Source of the DNA: Palaemon carinicauda
Taxonomy: Eukaryota; Arthropoda; Malacostraca; Decapoda; Palaemonidae
Length of the DNA: 64,000 nucleotides
Direction of reading: 5' to 3'
NCBI RefSeq assembly: GCF_036898095.1
Contig: NC_090729.1
Span: 149,810,859 to 149,874,858, forward strand
The translations under genes were made by a program, and so were the position numbers. This document shows, piece by piece, positions 13,801 through 27,700 of the stretch (positions are counted from its first letter, which is position 1; every line of letters starts with the position of its first letter). Below the pieces are notes generated by a model. It was not told the DNA's origin and did not search any database. It was given only the letters and a program-made list of their open reading frames with translations.

Positions 13801-16800
13801 TTATAATTAAAATTCAATTAAAATAATGATAATAATTAAAAATGAAATTAAAATTGAAATAATGATAATAACTAAAATTAAGGTTAAAATTAGAATTAAT
13901 ATTGAAGTAATAATAATTGAAATTAAAATTAAAATTGAAATAATATTAAAAATTAAAAGTAAAAGTAAAATTAAAGTAATAATAATAATTAAAATAAAAA
14001 AAATAAAAAATAAAATAATAATAATAATCAAAATCAAAATTAAAATTAAAATTGAAATAATAATTTGATTTAAAAAAATTGAATTGAAATTAAAATAATA
14101 ATAATAATTTAAAAAAGAATTAAAATTGAATCTATAATAATAATAATAATGATTCAAATTAAAATCAAAATGATAATTAAAATAATAATAAGAATAAAAA
14201 TTATTATTAAAATGAAAATAATAATAATAATTAATATTGAAATTAAACATAAAATAATAATAATTAAAATTAAAATAAAATAAAAATAATAATGATAATT
14301 AATATTAAACGTAAAATTGGAATAATAATAATAATTATAATTAAAATTTAAATAATAATAATAATTGAAATTAAAATCAAATTTGAAATTAAAATAAAAA
14401 AATAATTAAAATTAAAATTAAAATTAAAATGATATTAATAATTAAAATTAAAATTTATATTGAAATAATAATAATAATTAAAATAAAAATTTAAATTATA
14501 ATAGAGATAATAGTTAAAATCAAAATTAAAATAATAGTACCAATAAGAATTAAAATCAAAATTAAAATAATAAAAATGATTAAAATTAAAATTAAAATGA
14601 AAAATAATAATGATTAGAATTAAAATTAAGATAATAAAATTAATGAAAATTAAAATTAATATTGTAATAATGATAAGTTAAAATTAAGATAAAAATAATA
14701 ATAATGATTGAAATTAAAACTGAAATAATAATAATAATTATAAATTAAATTGAAATTAAAATAATAATAATAATTAAAATTATAATTAAAATTAAAATAA
14801 TGATAATTAAAATTAAAGTTAAAGTTAAAATTAGTATTAATATAATAATAATTAAAATTGAAATTAAAATTGAAGCATTAAAAATGAAAATAAAAATAAA
14901 GATAAAAATGATGATTAAAATTAAAATTGAAATAAAACTAAAATAATAATAATAATTAGAATTAAAATAATAATGATAATTAAAATTATAATTAAAATAA
15001 AAATAGAAATAATAATAATAATTAAAATAGAAATTAAAATAATGATAATAATTAAAATTAGAATAAAGTTAAAATTAATATTAAAATAATAATAATAATT
15101 AAAATTGAAATAATATTAAAAGTTTAAATTAATATTAAAATGAAAATAATAATAATTAAAACTAAAATTAAAATTAAATTAAAATAATAATAATTAGAAT
15201 CAAAAATCAAATTAAAATCAAAATAATAATTTAATTAAAAATTTTTTAAAATAAAATTAAAATTAGAATAGTAATTAAAATCAGAATTAAAATTAAATCT
15301 AATAATAATAATAGTTCAAATTAAAATTAAAATTATAATCAAAATGATGATAATTAAAATTAATATTAAAATCAAAATGATAATAATAATTAAAATTGAA
15401 ATTAAAATAAGAATAATAATAATTAAAATTAATATCAAAATAATAATAATAATTAATATTAAAAGTAAAATTGAAATAATAATAAGAAGTGAAACTAAAA
15501 TCAAATTTAAAATAAAAATAATTAAAATAAATAAAATTAAAATTGAAATTAAAATAATAGTGATAATTAAAATAAAAGTTAAAATTATAATAAAGATAAT
15601 AATTAAAATTGAAATTGAAATAATAGTACCAATTAAAATCAAAATTAAAATTAAAATAATGATAATGATTAAAATTAAGATTAAAATGAAAATAATAATT
15701 AGGATTAAAATTAAAATAAAAAAATTAATGAAAATTAGAATTAATATTTGAATAATGATAATAGTTGAATTTAAAATTAGAATAATATTAATGATTAAAA
15801 TTGAAACTAAAATAACAATAACAATTATAATTAAGATTAAATTAAAATAATGATAAAAATTAAAAATAGAATTAAAATTGAAATAATGATAATAACTAAA
15901 ATTAAGGTTAAAGTTAGAATTAATATTGAAGTAATAATAATTGAAATTAAAATTAAAATTGAAATAATATTAAAAATTAAAAGTAAAAGTAAAATTAAAG
16001 TAATAATAGTAATTAAAATAAAAATAAAAAAAAATAAAATAATAATACTAATCAAAATCAAAATTAAAATTAAAATTGAAATAATAATTGGATTTAAAAA
16101 AAGGAAATTGAAATTAAAATAATAATAATAATTTAAAAAAGAATTAAAATTAAATCTATAATAATAATAATAATGATTCAAATTAAAATCAAAATGATAA
16201 TTAAAATAATAATAATAATTAAAATTATTATTAAAATTAAAATAATAATAATAATTAATATTGAAATTAAACATAAAATAATAATAATTAAAATTAAAAT
16301 AAATTAAAAATAATAATGATAATTAATATTAAACGTAAAATTGGAATAATAATAATTATTATAATTAAAATTGAAATAATAATAATAATTGAAATTAATA
16401 TCAAATTTGAAATTAAAATAAAAAAAAGGATTAAAATTAAAATTTAAATTAAAATGATAATAATAATTAAAATTTAAATTAAAATAAAATAATAATAATA
16501 ATTAAAATAAAAATTTAAATTATAATAGAGATAATAGTTAAAATCAAAATTAAAATAATAGTACCAATAAAAATAAAAATAAAAATTAAAATAATAAAAA
16601 TGATTGAAATTAAAATTAAAATGAAAAATAATAATGATTAGAATTAAAATTAAGATAATAAAATTAATGAAAATTAAAATAAATATTGTAATAATGATAA
16701 GTTAAAATTAAGATAAAAATAATAATAATGATTGAAATTAAAACTGAAATAATAATAATAATTATAAATTAAATTGAAATTAAAATAAAAATAATAATTA

Positions 16801-19800
16801 AAATTATAATTAAAATTAAAATAATGATAATTAAAATTAAAGTTAAAGTTAAAATTAATATTAATATAATAATAATTAAAATTGAAATTAAAATTGAAGC
16901 ATTAAAAATGAAAATAAAAATAAAAATAAAAATGATGATTGAAATTAAAATTGAAATAAAACTAAAATAATAATAATAATTAGAATTAAAATAATAATAA
17001 TAATTAAGATTATAATTAAAATAAAAATAGAAATAAAAATAGAAATAATAATAATAATTAAAATAGAAATTAAAATAATGATAATAATTAAAATTAGACT
17101 AAAGTTAAAATTAATTTTAAAATAATAATAATAATTAAAATTGAAATAATATTAGAAATTTAAATTAATATTAAAATGAAAATAATAATAATTAAAACTG
17201 AAATTAAAATTAAATTAAAATAATAATAATAATCAAAATAAAAAAATAAATTAAAATTAAAATAATAATTTAATTAAAAAATTTTTAAAATAAAATTAAA
17301 ATTAGAATAGTAATTAAAATCAGAATTAAAATTAAATCTATAATAATAATAATAGTTCAAATTAAAATTAAAATTATAATCAAAATAATAATAATTAAAA
17401 TTAATATTAAAATCAAAATGATAATAATAATTAAAATTGAAATTAAAATAAGAATAAAAATAATTAAAATTAAAATCAAAATAACAAAAATAATTAATAT
17501 TAAAAGTAAAATTGAAATAATAATAAGAAGTGAAACTAAAATCAAATTTAAAATAAAAATAATTAAAATAAATAAAATTAAAATTGAAATTAAAATAATA
17601 AGTGATAATTAAAATAAAAGTTAAAATTATAATAAAGATAATAATTAAAATTAAAATTGAAATAATAGTACCAAATAAAATCAAAATTAAAATTGAAATA
17701 ATAGTACCAAATAAAATCAAAATTAAAATTAAAATAATGATAATGATTAAAATTAAGATTAAAATGAAAATTATAATGAGGATTAAAATTAAAATAAAAA
17801 ATTAATGAAAATTAGAATTAATATTTGAATAATGATAATAGTTGAATTTAAAATAAGAATAATATTAATGATTAAAATTGAAACTAAAATAACAATAACA
17901 ATTATAATTAAAATTAAATTAAAATAATGATAAAAATTAAAAATAGAATTAAAATTGAATTATGATAATAATTAAAATTAAAATTAAAGTTAAAATTAAC
18001 ATTAAAATAATAATAATAATTAAAATTAAATTTCAAATTAAAATGATGATAATAATTACAATTAAAAATAAAGTTAAAATTAATATTAAAATAATAATAA
18101 TTAAAATTGAAATTAAATCTATAATAATAATAATAATTAATATTAAAAATAAAATTATAATTAGAATAATAATAATAATTGAAATTAATATTAAAATCAA
18201 AATAATAATAATGATTAAAATTGAATTTGAAATTAAAATAATAATAATTAAAATTAATATTAAAATTAAAATAATGATAATATTCAATATTAAACGTAAA
18301 ATTTAGGTAATAATAACAATTGAAATTAAAATTGAAATAATAATATCAATTAAAATTAAAATAAAATTTAAAATAAAAATATCAAAAATAATTAAAATTG
18401 AAATTGAAATTAAAATTGAAATTAAAATGATAATAATAATTAGAATTAATATTAAAATTAAAATGATAATGATAAAATAAAAATTTGAATTATAATAAAG
18501 ATAATAATTAAAATTAAAATTAAAATAATAGTACCAATTAAAATCAAAATCAAAATTAGAAAAATAATAATAATTAAAATTAAAATTAAAAAGAAAAATA
18601 ATAATAATTAAAATTAAAATTAAAATGATAAAATTAATGAAAATTCAAATTAATATTGTAATAATGATAAGTTAAAATAAAAATAAATATAATAATAATG
18701 ATTGAAATTAAAACTGAAATAATAATAATAATTATAAATAAAATTGAAATTAAAATAATAATAATAAATAAAATGAAAATTTTAATTAAAATAATGATAA
18801 TTAAAATTAAAGTTAAAGTCAAAATTAATATTAATATAATAATAATTAAAATTGAAATTAAAAATGAAGCATTAAAAATAAAAATAAAAATAAAAATAAA
18901 ATTATTAGAATTAAAATTGAAATAAAATTAAAATAATAATAATAATTAAAATTAAAATAATAATAATAATAATTAAAATTAAAAATTAAATTAAAATTAA
19001 AATAATAATTCAATTAAAAAAATTAAAATTAAAATTAAAATTAAAATACTAATTAAAATCCGAATTAAAATTAAATCTATAATAATAGTTCAAATTAAAA
19101 TTAATATTATTATCAAAATAATAATAATAACTAAGATTAATATTAAAATCAAAATGATAATAATAATAAAAATTTAAATAAAAATAAAAATAATAGTAAT
19201 TAAAATAAAAATTAAAATAACAATAATAATTAATATTAAAAGTAAAATTTAAATACTGATAAGAAGTAAAATTAAAATCAAATTTAAAATAAAAATTATA
19301 GAAAATATTAATTTTAAAATTGAAATTAAAATGATAATAATTAAATTTAAAATTGAAATTAAAATAATAGTGATAATTAAAATAAAAGTTAAAATTATAA
19401 TAAAGATAATAATCAAAATTAAAATTGAAAAAATAGTACCAATTAAAATCAAAATTAAAACGAAAATAATATTAATGATTAAAATTAAGATTAAAATGAA
19501 AATAATAATTAGGATTAAAATTAAAATAATAAAATTAATGAAAATTAGAATTAATATTTGAATAATGATAATAGTTGAATTTAAAATTAGAATAATAATA
19601 ATGATTAAATTTGAAACTAAAATAACAATAACAATTATAATTAAAATAAAATTACAATAATGATAAAAATTAAAAATAAAATTAAAATTAAATTATGATA
19701 ATAATTAAAATTAAAAATAAAGTTAAAATTAACATTAAAATAATAATAATAATAAAAATTAAAATTCAAATTAAAAGGATGATAATAATTACAATTAAAA
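13801..19800 (+). repeat. Array segment: three tandem ~2 kb dimers
   Basis: Here the repeat period is about 2 kb, not 0.9 kb. TAAACGT boxes at 14310, 16334 and 18295 are 2024 and 1961 bp apart. The independent word GATAATAGTTGAATTTAAAA occurs at about 15757, 17834 and 19567 (steps 2077 and 1733). The sequences at 13807-14250 and 15837-16274 are almost copies of each other. A related box TAAACATAAAAT sits about 60 bp before the ACGT box in two copies (14248, 16268). Confidence 0.7.
17650..17722 (+). repeat. Doubled AGTACC box (36 bp tandem duplication)
   Basis: The stretch around AATAGTACCAAATAAAATC occurs twice, 36 bp apart (A of ACC at 17670 and 17706). Other monomers carry the box once. 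Confidence 0.85.
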
Positions 19801-21279
19801 TTAAAGTTAAAATTGATATTAAAACAATAATAATTAAAATTGAAATTAAATCTATAATAATAATGATAATTAAAATTAAAAATAAAATTATAATTAGAAT
19901 AATAATAATAATTAAAATTAATATGAAAATAAAAATAAAAATAATGATTAAAATTGAATTTAAAATTAAAATAATAATAATTGAAATTAATATTAAAATT
20001 GAAATAATAATAATAATCAATATTAAACGTAAAATTGAAATAATAATAACAATTGAAATTAAAATTTAAATAATAATATTAATTAAAATTAAAATCAAAT
20101 TTAAAATAAAAATAATAAAAATAATTAATAATGAAATTGAAATTAAAATGATAATAATAAATAAAATTAATATTGAAATCAAAATGATAATGATAAAATA
20201 AAAATTTGAATTATAATAAAGATAATAATTAAAATTGAAATTGAAATGATAGTACCAATTAAAAGCCAAATTTAAAGTAAAATAATAATAATGATTGAAA
20301 TTAAAATTAAAATGAAAAATAATGATAATAATTAAAATTAAGATTAAAATAATAAAATTAATGAAAACTAAAATTAATATTGTAATAATGATAACTTAAA
20401 ATTAAAATTGAAATAATAATAATGATTGAAATTAAAACTAAAATAATAGTAATAATTATAATTAAAATTAAAATTAAAATAATAATTATGATTATAATTA
20501 AAATTAAAATTAGAATTAAAATAATGATAATATTTAAAATTAAAGTTAAAATTAATATTAAAATAATAATAATTAAAATTGAAATTAAAATTAAAATAAT
20601 AAAACCAATTAAAATAAAAACTAAAATGAAAATAATAATAATAATTAAAATTGAAATAAAAACAACTAAAATAATAATAATAATTAAAATTAAAATTAAA
20701 ATTGAAATTAAGATAATTTAATTAAAAAAATTTAAAATTAAAATTAAAATTAAAATGATAATTAAAATTATAATTGAAATTAAATCTCTAATAATAATGA
20801 TAATTCAAATTTAAATTATGATTAAAATTGAGATAATAATAATAAATTGATATTAAAATCAAAATAATAATTATAATTAAAATTGAATTAAAATTAAAAT
20901 AATACCATTCAAAATTAGGATTAAAATTGAAATAATAATAATTATTATTAAACGTAAAATTTAAATAATAATAATTAAAATCAAAATTGAAATAATAATA
21001 ATCAAAATTAAAATCAAGTTTGAAATTGAAATAATAGAAATAATTAAAATTAAAATTGAAATTAAAATAATGGTAATAATTAAAATTAAAATTAAAATTG
21101 AAATTATAATGATATTTAAAATAAAAATAAAAATTATAATAAAGATAATTAAAATCAAAATCAAAATAATAATACCAATTAAATTCAAAATTGAATCTAA
21201 AACAATAATAGTAATTAAAATTTAAATGAAAATGTAAATGATAATAATAATTAAAATAAAATTAAAATTGAAATAATAA
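19660..21279 (+). repeat. Array segment: two A-type monomers opening the second higher-order unit
   Basis: Boxes at 20028 and 20953, 925 bp apart. The same 925 bp step recurs at 30372/31297 and 39908/40833 (926 bp at 205/1131), so the same pair of monomers introduces each large unit. The second box pair has AATAATACC instead of AATAGTACC (21174). The left end overlaps the diverged end of the ~2 kb dimer series. Confidence 0.7.
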
Positions 21280-23231
21280 TAATAATTATAATTAATATTA
21301 ATATTAAAATAATAATATTAAATAAAATTAAAATTAAAATTAAAATAATAATGATAATTAAAATGGAAATTCAATTAATAACCATGATAATAATTACAAT
21401 TAAAATTAAAATAATATTAATAATAATTAAAATTAAATTTAAAATTATAATTAAGATTAAAATTATAATTAAGATTAAAATAATAATAATAGTTAGAATT
21501 AAAATTAAAATTAAAAAAATAATAATCAAAATGCAAATTAAAATTAAAATAATTGAAATTAAAATTAAGAATAAAATTCCAATAAAAATAATAATAATGA
21601 TAATTATAATTAGAATTAAAATAATAATTACAATTAAAATTAAAATTAAAATTAATATGATAATTAAAATAAAAATTAAAATTAAAATTAAAATAATAAT
21701 GATTAAAATTAACATTAAAATTAAAATCAAAACATTAATAATAATAATAATCAAAATTAGAATTAAACCTAAAATAATAATAATAATTTAGGTTGAAATT
21801 CAAATTAAAATAATAATAATTATTAAAATCAAAATTAAAATTAAAATAATAATAATAATCAAATTAAAATTATAATTAAAATAATATTAATAATTAAAAT
21901 TTGAAATAATATTAAAATTCAAATAATAGTAATAATCAAAATCAAAATAAAATTAAAATAACAATGATTAAAACTAAAATTAGGATAATAATAATAATTG
22001 AATTTGATATTAAAATTAAAATAATGGTAATAATTAAAAATAAAATTAAAATTAAAATAATAATGATTAAAATTAAAATGAAAATTAGAATAATGATAAT
22101 AATTATAATTAAAACAAAAGTTAGAATAATAATTGAATTTGAAATAATAATAATAATAAAATTAGAATTTAAATAAACAAAATAAATATAATTGAAATTA
22201 AAATTGAAATAATAATAATTGAAATTGAAATTAATATTAGAATAATGAGAATAATTAAAATTAAATTTAAAAGAAAAATAATAATAATAATAATAGTTAA
22301 AATGAAAAATAAAATTAAAATTATAGTAATAATTATAAATAAGATTAAAATTAGAATAATAATAATAATTTAAATTAAAATCAAAATTAAAATTGAAATG
22401 ATATTTTAAATTAAAATCAAAACTAATATTGAAATAATAATAATAATTAAAATTGGAATTGAAAAACAAATAATATTAATAATTAAAATTAAAATTAGAA
22501 TTAAAATGAAAATAATAATTGAAATCAAAATTAAAATAAAAATAAAAATAATACTAATAATTAAAATTAGGATTGACAATAAAATTAAAATAATAATTTA
22601 ATTAATATTAAAATTGGCATTGAAATTAAAATTGAAATAATGACAATAATTAAAATTAAAATTAAAATTAAAATTGAATAATAATAATAAGTAATATTAA
22701 AATTAAAATTAGGTTATAATAATAAATACAATTAAAATTGAAATTAAAATTGAATTAATAATAATGATATTCAAATTTAAGATTCAAATTAAAATTAAAA
22801 TAATAATAATAATAATTATAATTAACATTAAAATTGAAACTAAAATAATAATAATGATATTAATTAAAATTAAAATGAAAATGATAATAATAATTAAAAT
22901 TAAAATTAAAATAATAAAATAATGAAAATTAAAATTAATATTTTAATAATGATAAGAGTTAAAATTAAAATAAAAATAATTATAATGATTAAAATAAAAA
23001 TAAAAATAATAATAAAAATTATAATCAAAATTGAAAGTAAAAAAATAATGATAATTAAAATTGAAATTAAAATAATGATAATAATTAAAATTGAAATTAA
23101 AGTGAAAATTAATATTAAAATAAAAATAATTAAAATTGAAATTAAAATTGAAATAATATTAATAATTAAAATTAAAATGAAAATAAAAATGATAACAATA
23201 ATTATTAAAATTAAGGTTAAAATAAAATTAA
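21280..23231 (+). repeat. Array segment: B-block, type II (second copy)
   Basis: It contains AAAATTCCAAT (CC at 21579), the hairpin at 21766-21794 and GGCATTG at 22616, and ends at the AAT tract at 23232. The corresponding words 10.34 kb to the right are at 31917, 32104, 32958 and 33484, giving a constant offset of about 10.34 kb until just before the AAT tract. Confidence 0.75.

Positions 23232-23306
<75 letters not shown>
23232..23306 (+). repeat. (AAT)25 microsatellite tract
   Basis: Twenty-five uninterrupted AAT units at the end of a type II B-block. The paralogous tracts have 30, 31 and 22 units, so length changes independently of the flanks. Confidence 0.97.
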
Positions 23307-24779
23307 CAAATTTACAAATGAAATTAAAATTAAAATAATAATTTGATTCAAAAAATGTTTTAAATTATAATTAAAATTAAATCCAAAATAATGATAATAA
23401 TAATTAAATTATAATTGATTTTATAATTGAAATAATAATAATAATTAAAATTAATATTAAAATAAAAGTAATAATAATAATCAAAATTGAAATTAAAATT
23501 AAAATAATGATAATAATAATTATAATTAAAGATAAAACTAAAATAATAATGGTAATTAAAACAAAAATTTAAATTATAATTAGGATAATAATTAAAATTA
23601 AAATTAAAATAATAGTACCAATTGAAATCAAAATTAATATGAAAATAATAATAATGATTAAAATTAAAATTAAAATCAAAATAATTATAATAATTAAAAT
23701 TATGATTAAAATAATAACAATTGAAATTTAGAATTAATATTTGAATAATGACTGTTGAATTTAAAATTATAATTATAATAATGATTAAAATTACAACTTA
23801 AATAAAAATAATTATTATAATTAAAATTAAATTAGAATAATAATAATCAAAATTAAAGTTAAAATAATGATAATAATTAAAATTAAGATTAAAGATAGAA
23901 TTGATATGAAAATAATAATAATTAAAATTAAAATTGGAATAATATTAAAAATTTGAATTAAAATTAAATTTAAAACAATAATAATTAAAATTAGAATTGA
24001 TATAAAATTAAAATAATAATAATAATTGAAATTAAAATTAAAATTAAAATAAAACAATAATTTAATTTTAAAAAAATTAAATTAAAATTAAAATAACAAT
24101 TAATATTAAATTAAAATTAAATCTATAATAATAATAATAACTCAAATAAAAAAAATTTAATTAAAATAATAATAATAATCAAAATTAATAATAAAATCAA
24201 AATTGAAATAATAATAATTAAAATTTAAATCAAATTTAAAGTAAAATAATAAAAATAATTAAAATTGAATTTTAAATAAAAATGATAATAATAATTAAAA
24301 TTGAAATTAAAATGAAAATAATAATAATAATTAAAATGAAAATTTAAATCATAATAAAGATATTTATTAAAATTAAAATTAAAATAATAGTACCAATTAA
24401 AATCAAAATTAGAATTAAAATAATGATAATGATTAAAATTAAAATGAAAAATAATATTAGTTAAATTAAAATTAAAATAATAAAATTAATGCAAATTAAA
24501 ATTGATATTGTAATAATGATTAGTTGAAATTAAAACTAAAATAATAATAATGAATAAAATTAAATCTAAAATAATAATGATAATTATAATTGAAATTAAA
24601 ATAAAATAATAATAAAAAATAAAATTAAAATTAAAATTAATATAATGATAATAATTACAATTAGAGTTAAAGTTAAAATTATTATTAAAATAATAATAAT
24701 TAAAATTGAAATTGAAATTGAAATTTTAAAAATAAAAATAAAAATAAAAATAAAAATATTAATAATAATTAAAATTAAA
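23307..24779 (+). repeat. Array segment: monomers lacking the ACGT box (second copy)
   Basis: AGTACCAATT at 23617 and 24392 without a preceding TAAACGT. The word order and many private variants (for example GATTTTATAATTGAAATAAT near 23410) match 33.55-35.0 kb closely and 6.57-8.0 kb less closely. Confidence 0.65.
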
Positions 24780-27700
24780 ATTAAAATAAAATTAAAATCA
24801 AAATTAAAATTAAAATAATGATAATAATTACAATTAAAATTAAAGTTAAAATTAATGTTAAAATAATAATAATTAAAATTGAAATTAAATCTATACTAAT
24901 AATAATAATTAATATTAAAAATAATATTATAATTAGAATAAAAATAATAATTAAAATTAATATTACAATCAAAATAATAATAATGATTAAAATTGATTTT
25001 AAAATAAAAATAATAATAATTAAAATTAATATTAAATTTAAAATAATAATAATGATCAATATTAAACGTAAAATTGAAATAATAATAACAATTAAAATTA
25101 GAATTGAAATAATAATATTAATTGAAATTAAAATCAAATTTAAAATAAAAAATAAAAAAAATTAAAATTGAAATTGAAATTGAAATGATAATAATAATTA
25201 GAATTAATATTAAAATTAAAATGATAATGATAAAATAAAAATTTGAATTATAATAAAGATAATAATTAAAATTAAATTAAAATAATAGTACCAATTAAAA
25301 TCAAAATTAAAAGTAAAATTATAATAATGATTGAAATTGAAATTAATATGAGAAATAATGATAATAATTAGAATTAAAATTAAAACAATAAAATTAATGA
25401 AAATTAAAATTAATATTGTAACAATGATAAGTTAAAATTAAAATTAAAATAATAATAATGAATAAAATTGAAACTAAAATAATAATAATAATTATAATTA
25501 AAACTAAAATTAAAATAATAATAATCAAAATTAAAATTAAAATTGAATAGTGATAATAATTGAAATTAAAATTAAAGTTAAAATTATTATTAAAAAATAA
25601 TAATTAAAATTGAAATTAGAATTGAAATAATTTTAAAAATAAAAATAAAAAAATAATAATAATTAAAATTAAAATTAAAATAAAATTAAAATAGCAATAA
25701 TAATTAAAATAAAATTAAAATTGAAATTAAAATAATTTAATTAAAAAAATTGAAATTTAAATTAAAATTAAAATGATAATTAGAATTAGAATTGAAATTA
25801 AATCTATAATAATAATGATAATGCAAATAAAAATTGAAATTATAATTAAAATAATAATAATATTAAATAAATATTAAAATCAAAATAATAATAATAATTT
25901 AAATTCAAATCAAAATTAAAATAATAATAATTAAAAATAATATTAAAATTAAAATAATAATAATTAATATTAAACGTAAAATTGAAATAATAATAATAAT
26001 TAAAGTTAAGATTGAAATAATAATAATAATTAAAATTGAAATCAAATTTAAAGTAAAATAATAAAAATAATTAAAATTAGAATTGAAATAAAAATGATAA
26101 CAATAAATAAAATTAAAATTAAAATTAAAATTATAATAATAATTAAAATAAAATTCAAATCATGATAAAGATAATTATTAAAATTAAAATTAAAATAATA
26201 GTACCAATTAAAATCAAAATTGGAAATAAAATAATAATAATGATTAAAATTAAAATGAAAAATAATTATAGTTAAAATTAAAATTAAAATAATAAAATTA
26301 ATGAAAATTAAAATTAATATTGTTATAATGATAAGTTAAAATTAAAATTAAAATAATAATAATGATTAAAATTAAATCTAAAATAATAATTATAATTATA
26401 ATTAAAATTGAAATGAAAATAATAATAATAATTAACATTAAAATTAAAATAAAGATAATATTTACAATTAAAATTAATATTAAAATAGTAATGATTAAAA
26501 TTGAAATTAAAATTAAAATATTAAAAATAAAAATAAAAATAAAAATATTAATAATAATTAAAATTAAAATTAAAATAAAATTAATATCAAAATTAAAATT
26601 AAAATAATGATAATAATTACAATTAAAATTAAAGTTAGAATTAATATTAAAATAATAATAATTAAAATTGAAATTAAATCTATACTAATAATAATAATTA
26701 AAATTAAAAATAATTTTATAATTAGATTAAAAATAATAATTAAAATTAAAAATAATATTATAATTAGATTAAAAATAATAATTAAAATTATTATTACAAT
26801 CAAAATAATAATAATGATTAAAATTTAATTTAAAATAAAAATAATAATAATTAAAATTCATATTAAAATTAAAATAATAATAATAATCAATATTAAACGT
26901 AAAATTGAAATAAGAAATAATAATTGAAATTAAAATTGAAATAATAATATTAATTAAAATTAAAATCAAATTTAAAATAAAAATAATAAAAATAATTGAA
27001 ATTGAAATTGAAATTGAAATGATAATAATAATTAGAATTAATATTAAAATTAAAATGATAATGATAAAATAAAAATTTGAATTATAATAAAGATAATAAT
27101 TAAAATTATATTAAAATAATAGTACCAATTAAAATCCAAATTAAAAGTAAAATTATAATAATGATTGAAATTGAAATTAAAATGAAAAATAATGATAATA
27201 ATTAGAATTAAAATTAAAACTATAAAATTAATGAAAATTAAAATTAATATTGTAACAATGATAAGTTAAAATTAAAATTAAAATAATAATAATGAATAAA
27301 ATTAAAACTAAAATAATAATAATAATTATAATTAAAACTAAAATTAAAATGATAATAATCAAAATTAAAATTAAAATTGAATAGTGATAATAATTGAAAT
27401 TAAAATAAAAGTTAAAATTATTATTGAAAAATAATAATTAAAATTGAAATTAAAATTTAAATAATTTTAAAAATAAAAATAAAAATAATAATAATAATTA
27501 AAATTAAAATTAAAATAAAATTAAAATAGTAATAATAATTAAAATAAAATTAAAATTGAAATTAAAATAATTTAATTAAAAAAATTAAAATTAAAATTAA
27601 AATTAAAATGATAATTAGAATTAGAATTGAAATTAAATCTATAACAATAATGATAATGCAAATAAAAATTGAAATTATAATCAAAATAATAATAATAATA

